Positions 34,401-46,400 of a stretch of DNA of 64,000 nt are shown here, piece by piece. The position numbers were made by a program, and so were the translations under genes. Under the pieces are notes generated by a model that searched no databases, was not told the DNA's origin, and was given only the letters and a program-made list of their open reading frames with translations. The stretch comes from Tridacna crocea. Its lineage: Eukaryota; Mollusca; Bivalvia; Cardiida; Cardiidae. The stretch is taken from NCBI GenBank assembly GCA_943736015.1, contig OX031059.1:19220001-19284000 (forward strand), given 5' to 3'. Every line of letters begins with the position of its first letter. Position 1 is the first letter of the stretch.

Positions 34401-37400
34401 GTATGTGTGTATATATGCAAGGTGTCAATTCAGATCGCATAATCATAATTCATTCAATACAAACAAGGGAGATAAAACATTTCATTGTAATTCAAATTGT
34501 AACATGTCATTCCGAAAAACACAATAGCCGCTGTCCATCTGTCCGTTAGTCTTTTTCTTGTTTACACGATAAAGTCTGCATTTATTGTCAGATTTTTGTG
34601 AAACTTGCACAGTTTGTTTATCTCATCAATAGCTTCAACCCTATCGAATTTGAGAAAAATCCAACAAACAGTATGGGATAAGTAGCCATTTCAAGTTGAA
34701 AATTTCCAATACTTGTTTACGCGATAAAATCTTCATTTGTTGTCAGATTTTTGTGAAATTTGCACAGTTTGTTTATCTCATCAATAGTTTCTAGCATATT
34801 GATTTTGAGAAAAATCCAACATACCGTTTGGGAAAAGTAGCCATTTCAACTTGAAAATTCCTAATTCTTGTTTAGGCAATAAAGTCTGCATTTGTGATCA
34901 GATTTTCGTGTAACTTGCAGTTTGTTTTTCTCATCAATAGCTTCAACCCTTTTGATTTTGAAAAAAATCCAATAAGCAATATGGGAAAAGTAGCCATTTC
35001 AAGTTGAAAATTTCCAATTCTTGTTTATGCAATAAAGTCTTCATTTGTTGTCAGATTTTCATGAAACTTGCACAGTTTATCTTATTAATAGCTTCAATCC
35101 TATTGATTTTGAAAAAAATTCAACAGACAGTATGGGAAAAGTAGCCTTTCAAAGTTGAAATTTTTTCCGATCCTTGTTGGCGCGATAAAGTCTGCATTTC
35201 GTGTCAATTTTTTTTTTTGAAAATCACTGAGTTTGTTCATCTTATCAGTAGCTTCAACCCTATTGATTTTAAAAAAATCAATAAACAATACCGGAAAAGT
35301 AGCCAATAAAAGTTCAACATTTCAAATTCTTGTTTATGTAATTAGGTCAGCAGTTTTGGTTGGATTTTCACAAAACTTGCACAGTTGCTTTGTATTATGA
35401 ACGGCTTGAACCCTATTGATTTAAAAAAAAAAAAATTCTGACAATTAGTTTTGGAAATGTAACCATTCAAAGTTGAAAATTTCTAATTCTTGATTAGGCA
35501 ATGAAGTTCACAGTGTTGATGCAGTTCTTTTGAAGATTCATCATGGGATTGAATATCTAGTTTGTCTCTTTGCATCATGAATTCATAATTTATGCTAGTA
35601 TAAAGCAAACTCTGCCAGTAGAGCATATTCAGGCCCTTCAGGTCCTTCTAGTTTATTAAACTCTCAGTAGCATCCAACTGAATAAACAACCTGTTAATAA
35701 GATAAAACATGTCACTGCGGATATTTACGGCTAATTGTCAGCTGTCATCGATGTAAACAAACAGATAATGTGGTATGGTAGGATCTGATCTAGTTTCTTT
35801 TCTTTTTTTCTGCCACTGACTGGAACTTTTGCAGAAGTAAATTTCATTTTTACCATGTAAAAATATGGCGATTATTATGAGTTTCAAGATACAGTATGTT
35901 AAGGTGTATGTTCAGTCTGAAAATTTGCTCCTTTTTGTTACTGGTCTAAGCAAACCTTAACATCAGCCCTCTTTAAATACATGTGGAATTCATTCGATTT
36001 TACCAGCATCTTTTCAACAATCCATGCCCATTTTATTAGCTGTCCTTGGAAACTTTGTTGCATAAAACAGTTTGAAAAGATGCTGGTGAAATCATATGAA
36101 TTCCGGATGCCTTTCAAGAGGGCTGCTTTGAAGGTATGAGGAGACCAGTAACAAAAATAGCATCGGAACAAATCTTCAGACTGAATGTACGCCTTTACAT
36201 ACATGTACTGTATCTAGAGTCATAATAGTTGCCATATTTTTACATGGCAAAAATGAAATTTACTTTATAACGCTCAAAGATGTACTTTTTCTCTTTGAAT
36301 TGCAGAAAACTTGCCAAAAGTGATTGAACATCTATTATTTTATGTTTTCTTCAGCAAACAATTTTTCTTTTTTTTTTTAATTCAGTTTTTTTTTTTTTTT
36401 TTTTCTAATTCAGTTTTATACTTCGACAATTTCAAGCCCACCCGGGTGGCTCAGTGGTGAGCGTGTCGGACTCATGACCTGGTGGTTGTGAGTTCGATAC
36501 CCGGTTGAGGCGAACTTTCTTTCCGGCGTATTTCGCCTCTCACCTCTGCTGAAGCATGTGAGAAAAGTAGTCGGTGGCTTTGGAAAGAAAGTGTTAGTAC
36601 TGGTATGAGAAAGCCAGGAAACACATGTGCGTCACCGACTGCCATGATATGACCTTAGCTGTTAAAGTGGCGTTAAACTCCCAACACAACCAACCGACAA
36701 TTTCATTGTCATTGAATGATTTTCATTTCATTGGAAAATTTCCAGTGCACATTTCAGGCCTTTCATGTAAATTGGCGATGGTGTGTGTTTTTTGACAGAA
36801 CTTTTTTAGCTGCTCAGAGTGAGCTATTGTGATAGTGCTGTGTCTGGCGTCTGGCGTCCGTCGTCAACTTTTACCTTTTGTACGCTCTAGAGGCCACTTT
36901 TTCAGTCTGATATTCATGAAAATTGGTCAGGATGTTTGCCTAGATGTTTGTCTGGATGATATCTTGGACAAGTTGAAAAATGGGTCATGTGGGGTCAAAA
37001 ACTAGGTCACTAGGTCAAATTTTAGAAAAACCTTGTGTACGCTCAAGAGGACACATTTTCAGTCCGATACTCATGAAAGTTGGTCAGAATGTTTGCCTGG
37101 ATGATAGCTCGGACAAGTCCAAAAATGGGTCATGTGGGGTCAAAAACTAGGTCACCAGGTCAAATCTAAGAAAAACCTTGTGTATGCTCTAGAGGCCATA
37201 TTTTCACTCCAAAACTCTTGAAAGTTGTTCAGAATGTTTGTCTTGAATATATCTCTGACGAGTTCAAAAATGGGTTATGTTGGGTAAAAAACTAGGTCAA
37301 ATCTTAGAAAAACCTTGTATATATTCTAGAGGCCACATTTTTAGTTAAAAACTTTCGAAAGTGTGAAAATGTGTCGTGTCGGGTCAAAAACTATTTCACT

Positions 37401-40400
37401 AGGTCAAATCTTAGAAAAACCTTGTGTACACTCTAGAGGCCACATTTTCATTCCAATACTCTTGAAAGTTGGTCAGAATGTTTGCCTTGATGATGTCTCA
37501 GACCAGTTAGAAAATGGGTCAGGTGGGGTTAAAAACTAGGTCACTAGGTCAAATCATAGAAGAACCTTGTGTATGCTCTAGAGGCCACATTTTCAGTCCA
37601 AAACTCTTGAAAGTTGGTCAGAATATTTGCCTTGATGATATCTCAGATGAGTTTGAAAATAGGTCATGTGGAGTCAAAAAGTAGGTCACCAGGTCAAATG
37701 TTAGAAACAAAACTTTTTGTACACTCTAGAGGCCACACTTTCACTCCAAAACTCTTGTAAGTTGGTCAGATAATTTGCCTTGATGATATCTTGTATGAGT
37801 TTGAAAATGAGTCATGTCAGGTCAAAAACTAGGTCACCAGATCAAATCTTACAAAAACCATGTATATGCATTGGATGCCACATTTTCAGTCCAACACTCT
37901 TGAAAATTGGTCAGATTGTTTGCCTTGATTATATCTTGGATGAGTTTGAAAATGGGTCATGTTTGGTCAAAAATTTGGTCAATAGGTCAAATGTTATAAA
38001 AACCTTGTGTATGCTCTGGAGGACATATTTCAGTCTTATACTTTTAAAACTTGTTCATAATATTTGTCCTGGTGATACCTTGAATGAGTTTGAAAATGGG
38101 TCATGTGGAGTCAAAAACTAGGTCAATGGGTCAAATATTAGGAAAACCTTGTGTACACTCTAGAGGCCACATTTTCTGCTGCCTGATACTCTTCAAACTT
38201 GGTCAAAATGTTTGTTTTGGTGATGTCTCAAAAGAGTTTGATAATGGGTAATTGTCGGGTTCAAAACTAGGTCACTTGGTCAAAACTTAGAAAAACCTTT
38301 TGTATGCTATAGAGGTCACATTTTCAGTCCAGTACTCATGAAACTTGGTCAGAATGTATGTCTTATTGATATCTCAAAAGTGTTTGATGATGGGTAATGT
38401 CTGATAAAAAAACTAGGTTACTGGGAAACTAGATGGTTCATGTTTGGTCAACAGACTCAGGTGAGCGATTTCAGGCTCATCATAGCCCTCTTGTTTTTCA
38501 TTCAAAAGGTCAAACTATAATCAGCTTTTTTCTGTTGATTCTGAGTTGCATCAATGTTTGCAAGAATTGGTATACTTTAACAACTTTAAATCGTAATATC
38601 AATAAAAATGTCATGTTGTAGTATATAGTGATGATACAGTTGTAATGCTTGGTCATATTGTTACATCCTTAAAAAGTGTGGTGCCAAAACTGCATATTGT
38701 GAAAGAATAGCTTTGTCCCTAAACTGTGTAAAGATTTATATATAAGCCATCATTAACCCATTACCCTACAATCCCTACTTTTGACGCCCCTGAGAAAGGA
38801 GCCTTTCGAAAACACTGTAGGAAAAAGAGAAAATGCTGGTAACCAGCATTTTCTCCTTTTCCCACAGTGTTTTTTACCCTTCCCAGAACAAATTTCAATT
38901 TTTCAGTCACCTTTATTTTGTCGTCTGCAAATGCTTTCAATTTGGACCAATCTAAATTTTTTTAGAGTTAAACCTTTCCAAAACAGTTCATTTTGTTTTT
39001 ACTAAACTGAAAGAGAAGGCTTTGAAAACATTACAAGGTTTGGGTTGGGAAACACTGTTTTTCCTTTATTTCTTCTTTTGCCCCCCACAACTTTTTCAAC
39101 CTCCTCAAAAACTAAATCCTAAACTTTAACTCATATTTAATATCTTCTGCAAATACATGTACTTTTATTTTGGGCAAGTCAGACTTTATTTAATTTACCT
39201 ATCTAGAATATGACTTGGTGGACTTGTCTAGAAACGGATTACAATATTATAATTTTTGTTTCAGGTGCTTGCCCAAAAAGTGGAGATGTACTTGAGATGC
39301 ATTACACAGGTAAATTTATTTTTCTTTTACTTAAAAGATTTATATTTTTTGGTAGGAACGCGGTTTTTTATGCCTTAGGCATAAAATGGTAAAGGGCATG
39401 TACATGTGTACAGTGTTTGTGTGTGATTAGCGTTTTGTTAAAAGTGGTGTTTGTATCCAGCCAATAACTTTAGGTTGCATTGTTTAACTCTTTACCAAAC
39501 AAAAAAGTATTCGACAGGTTCAAATTGAAAGTATTTTACAGACGACAAAATGAATGTGACTAAAGAATTAAATTTTGTTTTAGGAAGGGAAAAAACAGTA
39601 TTGAAGAAAACGAGATTGTGTGGTGAAGGCTTAATTATAAAGCAATTTGGCATAATTGATCACCTTGGATAGACAAAATGTGGTGTGCATCAACTATGTT
39701 GCAATCTTAAATGTCAAGGTGACAGTGTGTTTGGTTAAACTTAATAAATATTTGCAACAGTTATAGTGATGACAGTTATTCCTGTCCCATCCATAAGTAT
39801 GACAGCCCACTTGGTTGGATTTTGAAATGATTCAGCACAAAAGATCACAAATGATAGACAATGTGTCACATGCAAGAACTCTGTTGTCCTCCTGAGTTAT
39901 CTCCAGTTGTTGTTCATAAGCCCTAAACCATTACCACACAATCCCTACTTTTGACGGCCCTGAGAAGGAAGGCTTTACAAAACATTGTGGGGAATTTAAG
40001 GAGAAAATGCTGGTAGCCAGCATTTTCTCCTTTTCCTACTATGTGTTCTACCTTTTAAGTAACAAATTTCAAATTTTCAGGTGCTTTTATTTTGTCGTCT
40101 GCAAATGCTTTCGATTTGGACTTGTCTAAAATTTTGTTGGTTGGTAACGAGTTACGGCCATTTATAACCATTGATAAATGTATAATTTATCATGATACTT
40201 CATCAAGTTGTAAAGGTAATGAAGTAGGTATGTTGCATACAGGAAAGACAACTCTTTTTAGCTCACCCGAGCATGACATGCTCAAGGGGAGTTTTTAGGA
40301 TCACCTGATGTCCCTTGTGCGTCTTCAACAATTCTTTAAACATCATCTCTTCTTAAACCTCAATTCTTTCTAAATCCCATTCACCATAGCCATGTTTCTG

Positions 40401-43400
40401 GTCGGACCAAAATTTTTTTAACAGGGTCACCCAAGGAACGTCTTTGTTAAATTATTTCAAAATCTGACTAGCGGTTTCAGAGGAGAAGATTTTTTAAGAA
40501 CTGTTTTGAAAATTCCATTTGGTTGCTATGGCAAGCAGAGTTTTTGATGGAATCAAATTCTGTAGACAATTTTTTTAAAGAGGACCTCCCAAGGAACATT
40601 CAAGCCAAGTTTGGTCCAAATTGGCAGATGAGTAGTGTGTTCCATGCAAACATCATGTATATATTTCAAAGGTCAAGGTCATGACAATATCAAATGTCCA
40701 TTTTTCTGTTCATCCAATATATGTGTTCCCTATGACTTAAAATTTTAGATTTACTATGCACAAATGTTTTAACACAATATAATGTATCATACTCATAGAG
40801 TCATGTCCAAAGGTTAAAAGGTCAAGTTCACAGCAAGGCCAAATGTGTTTTTTGGGGGTAGTGTTTGTGCTCAGCTTGTAAATTTTTCAATTATGAATTA
40901 ATATCAATGTAACTTTGTAGTATTTTCAACCACATGTAAAAAATGTGTAACACCCAAGGACAAAATACATAGATCAAAGGTCAAGGTCATGGCAAGTTCT
41001 TGTATTTTGAAAATTGGTGTATATTGTAGGATGTGCAGTTGAGGGATTCATAGAAACTTTTCAGATCCTTAGTAATGGAGGCATCTAGCCATTTTGTGAC
41101 AGTCCTGCATAAAAAATAGAAAATAAAAAAGTCATCTTAGAAAGAGGTTACTCTGCTTTCTCAAATAAAACAGCATTGTTGCCGAAGGTATCTTGCAGCA
41201 TATTATGTCCACTAAAGTAACATCCCTTGGTAGGTTGTGGTTTCAACACAGCCCACTTCCAAAATGACCCGATCTGAAATACCTTACTTTGCCAAGTTTT
41301 GGGCTTTTGTTACCGCAATGGATTTTATCAGATTAAATTTTAATACTTTCTTTCACAAATCTGTTTTCAAAAATGAATTTGGTTTATAGAGAAGGATAAT
41401 CCATAAACCATCTTTTGACATGTAACTGGTTAGGAAATCTTCTGTAATAGTGTTGAACAGAATAAATGTTTGTTACATGTTTTTTGTCTGTTTGACGATT
41501 GCCCCGTTATTTCTTGCAAATTCGCCCAATTTTTTAGATGGAGGGAGGAAAATCAGTTTCTAGAGTAGACAGTGAAAAAGAGAAGTGTCACTTTCATAAA
41601 TAATTATTATGCTTGTATCCAGTCTGTTTGTTTTTCAATTGTAAATGACTTTCAGTGCAGAATGGTAAGAAAGATGATTATGTTGCAGGCAAGAACCATA
41701 TCCGTAGGTCAGAGATCAAGGTTATGGCATGGTCATATATCTGTTTTTGTGTTTGGGCCATACTCTTTTCCAGATTACTTACTATCAAAATTAATGTGCA
41801 TCAGGAGGATGCATAAATCATGTCCATCGATTAAAGGTCAGAGTCGCAGCAAGGTCAAATATGTTTTTTGGTTGTAGTGCTTGTGTCTGACCTGTTACTC
41901 TTTTCGTTTACGAGTGAATTTCAGTACTAATTTGCAGAATTGCAAACCACATATAAACAAGCACAAGAACTTTGACTGTGGCACAAAAGTCAAGGTAAAG
42001 TCAGGAATGGTTGTTTAACTCTTTACCACACAATAATGACTTTTGACGCCCCTCAGGAAGAAAACTTTTGAAAACATTGTGGGAAAAGGAGAAAATGCTG
42101 GTAACCAGCATTTTCTCCTTTTTATACGCCCGGACGGTCATATTATATTATACCCCCGTCTGTCTGTCTGTCCGTCCGTCCATTCTTGTGTGTGCAACTC
42201 CTCCTACAGTTTCCATCGGAATTATTGCACATGGGTCTTAGAATTTGGATCGCTGTTTGCGTTCTAGAATTATCTGCCCCTGATTTCTGAAATGACCAAC
42301 TTTTCACTTTGAATTTTTGTTCAGGCAATAACTTCTAAACTATGAAAGGTACCAACTTGAAACTACATACACTGATGGAACACATTATGGAGAAGTGCAG
42401 TGCACATGAACCATAACTCTGCCACCATTATTTTTTGAGTTACTGCCCTTTGTTAATTTTCAGTTTGAATTATTGTCCAGGCAATAAGTTCTAAACTATA
42501 AAAGCTATTAACTTGAAACTTCATACACTGATAGAACTCATTATGGAGAAGTGCATTGCAGATGAACCATAACTCCGCCACTTTTATTTTTTGAGTTATT
42601 GCCCTTTGTTAATTTCCACTTTGAATTTTTGTCCAGGCCATAACTTCCAAACTATAAAAGGTATCAGCTTGAAACTACATACACTGATAGAACACATTAT
42701 GGAGAAGTGAAGTGCACATGAACCATAACTCTGCCACTTTTATGTATTGAGTAACTACCCTTTGTTAATTTTCAGTTTGAATTTTTGTCCAGGCCATATA
42801 TCTTCCAAGCTGTAAATTAACTTGGAACTTCATACACTGATAGAACCCATTATGGAGAAGTGAAGTGCATTGCACATGAATCATAACTCTTGTCACCTTT
42901 ATTATTTGAGTTATTGCCATTTGTTAATTTTCAGTTTGAATTTTTGTAAAGACCATAAGTTCCAACTTCAAAATCCATGATCTTGAAACTTCAAAGACTA
43001 ATAGAACACATTATGAAGAAGTGCATTGCACAAGAACAATAACTCTGCCATCCTTCCTCCTGAGTTATTGCCCATTTCACTTTGAATTTTCGTCTGGGCC
43101 ATTATTTCTAAAATATAAAAGATATGATCTGGGAATTTCAAAGACTGATAGAACACCTTGGGGATAAGAGCAATTCACAAAATATGTAACTTTGCCACCC
43201 TTGCTTTTTTAGTTATTGCCCTTTAATATTTTTCACATGTCATGGAGAATAACTACTCTTCATTCATGGCCAATCCATCAATGCAACTCATTCCACTGAC
43301 AAGCCCCTTCGGGCGTATATATATGCGCCGCTCTGCGAAGCTCTTGTTCCACAATGTTTTCTACCCTTTACAAAATAAATTTCAGATTTTCAGACACTTT

Positions 43401-46400
43401 TATTTAGTCATCTGCAAATGCTTTCGATTTGGACAACCTTAAACTTTGTCGTTTGGTAATGAGTTAAAGTTGGCCCTTCAGATTTTGGGTTGAAAATTTT
43501 ACAAAAATGCAAAAAAATCATCCTTATACTCCCAAAGCGTTTTAATTTTTATTCATAAAAACCCAGTAGTGGAAAACCATCGGACAACACGAGAAATTAA
43601 AGATCTACTACAGCCCAGGTTAACACAAACAGGAGACACGTTCTATTTTTAGATGATCAATTCGCTCATTTACATACCGGAATACACAGACGAAATTTCA
43701 AACATAGCCTCCGAAGGATACATTATAGAAAATAATTATTTTTTCCCAAAACACTTTATTGATTTTTGGCGCGAAATCTAAAATTACCTTAAGAGGCTAC
43801 ATAACCTTTTAACTCTTTACCACAAGACAAAATTTTAGACGAGTTCAAATTGAAAGCATTTGCAGACGACAACATAAAGGTGACTGAAAAATTGAAATTT
43901 GTTCCGGGAAAGGTAGAAAACTGTGGGAAAAGGAGAAAATGCTGATTACCAGCATTTTGTCCTTTTCCCACAATGTTTTCCAAAGGCTTCTTTCACAGGG
44001 TTGTCAAAAGTAGGGATTGTGTGGTAATGGGTTAAGGGAACACCACCAAAAAAATCTTTTTTTGTAATTTTATAAATCTTAATTATTGATGATTTGTATT
44101 ATTTTTTCATATCAATTTCAGTGATATATATATGTCGTAGGCCAGATTGGAATCTAGGCAGATCCGGAATCTGCCTAGACTAAATTAGAATTTAAATTTT
44201 GTGTGGACCAAACTGCATTGTTTTCTAATACTTTTTTTTTTTAAATGTATTGATTTAATTATGTTTACAACTGAGAGGTATTTTTATTTCAAGCATTTTA
44301 TATGATTTTTCCCCAATCGCTCTTTTTTCCACCTTTTTTATTAGTACAAAACATTCAAAATTTATATTTACTCTGAATTTCTGACTAAAACTTCTTTTAT
44401 TTTAGGGTTTACGTTTAAAAGTAAGATGATTCATATGTAGACGCCCAGTATTCAATGAGAAATTATTAAAATTTGTTTAGGCAGTTTGTAGAGCTGCAAA
44501 GCTAAACTGGAATCCTGATTTGTTACAGACAAATTCCAGTTTGGTCTAGGCAGATTCTGGATCTGCCTGGATTCCAGTTTGGACTACGACATATATATTT
44601 TTATACCCCCCAAAACTCTGTTTGGGGGGTATATAGGAGTCAGCTGGTCGGTCGGTCCGTCCGTCCGTCCGTCTGTCGGTCGGTCTGTAGCTTTTTGTCC
44701 GCTCTATTTCTCATAAACTACTGGACGAATTTTATTCAAACTTCACAGGTAAACTCAGTATCAAGCAGAGATGTGCATATGAAATGTTGGTTATGGTTCA
44801 TTGATTTTTCACTGAGTTATGGCCCTTTCATGAAATTTCTTGTCCGCTCTTTTTCTCATCAACTATTGGACAGATTTGGTGCAAACTACACAAATAGACT
44901 CAGTATCAACCAGAGATGTGCATGTCGTATTTTGGTTATGGTTTATTAAGGTTTCATGGAGTTATGGCTCTTTGATGATTCTGGACAAATTTCTTTTTCA
45001 TACTTAAATTTTGTCTGGAGCATATCTCCAAAACCATACTAGCTAGGGTTATGAAATTTCATGGGTGGATAGATCTCATCTAGGGGGAGTGCAGTGCACA
45101 AGAATTATAACTCTTGCTTGCTTAATTTTTGAGTTATTGCCCTTTGTTGTTTTTTTTATACTTGAATTTTGTCCAAAACATATCTCCAAAACTATACTAG
45201 CCAGGGTTATGAAATTTCATGAGTGGATAGATCTCATTGAGAAGGAGTGCAGTGCTCAGGAATCATAACTCTTGCTTGCTTAATTTTTGAGTTATTCCCC
45301 TTTGTCGTTTTTCATACTTAAATTTCGTTCGGAGGGTATCTCAAAAACTATACCAGCTAGGGTTATGAAATTTCATGGGTCGATAGATCTTATCAAGGGG
45401 GAGTGCAGTGCACAGGAATTACAACTTTTGCTTGCTTAATGTTTGAGTTATTGCCCTTTGTCATTTTTCATACTTGGATTTTGTCCAGAGGGTATCTCCA
45501 AAACTATACTAGCTAGGGTTATGAAATTATATGGGTGGATAGATCTCACCAAGGGAGAGTGCTGTGCACAGGAATCATAACTCTTGCTCACTTAATTTTT
45601 GAGTTATTGCCCTTTGTCGTTTTTAATACTTGAATTTGGTCCGGTGAATATCACCAAAACTATACTAGCTAGGGTTATGAAATTTCATCGGTGGATAGAT
45701 CTCATTAAGGGGGAGTGCAGTGCACAGGAACCATAACTCCTGCTCCCTTAATTTTTGAGTTATTGCCCTTTGTTGTTTTTCATACTTGAAATTTGTCCGG
45801 AGGGTATCTCCAAAACTATACTAGCTAGGGTTATGAAATTTCATAGATGGATAGATCTCATCAAGGGGGAGTGCAGTGCACAGGAATCATAACTCTTGCT
45901 CGCTTAATTTTTGAGTTATTGCCCTTTGTCGTTTTTCATACTTGAATTCTGTCCGGTGCATGCCCCAGCTTAACAACTTTGGGTAAGACAGGCATATCTT
46001 GCGACAATTTGCTCTTGTTCAACTCTTACTTTTGTACTCAACCATTCTGCATTCTGTGACAAAGACCTGTTTGGTGTCAAGGAGCTGGTGGGGGCTATGA
46101 TCACGTTTAGTGATAGCTCTAGTTTTAATTTGGTGAGATGTGAGGGTGAGCTTTCGACTCCCTCCTACGGAGCCCCGATAGCTCAGTCGTTAGAATGCAG
46201 GACTTGAGAATGGGGAACAGTGGATTCATTTCCTTGCTTGGCCAGTTTCTTTCTGAAGATTGATGATAGTCACAACTGACCATAATTTCCATAATTTCGA
46301 TGATGGTTCTGTGGGAAAGCAGCCAGTGGCTTGGAAAGGAAATTGTGCAGATTACTGGTAAAAGACACCCCAGAAAGCATGGATAGCTGCACTAGCAGCC

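Larger units (their letters stand above)
43468..46160. mobile_element. Element 'R', second copy, opened by three later insertions
   Basis: Own sequence 43468-43808, 44036-44133, 44599-44601 and 46133-~46160 matches 25495-26036 in order. Insertions: MITE 43809-44035, TIR element 44134-44590, Helitron-like 44602-46132. Confidence 0.82.

Noticed and set aside
36437-36510. tRNA-like sequence with good A and B boxes
   Set aside because: Followed by a SINE body and tail and lacking a closing acceptor stem; a SINE head, not a tRNA gene.
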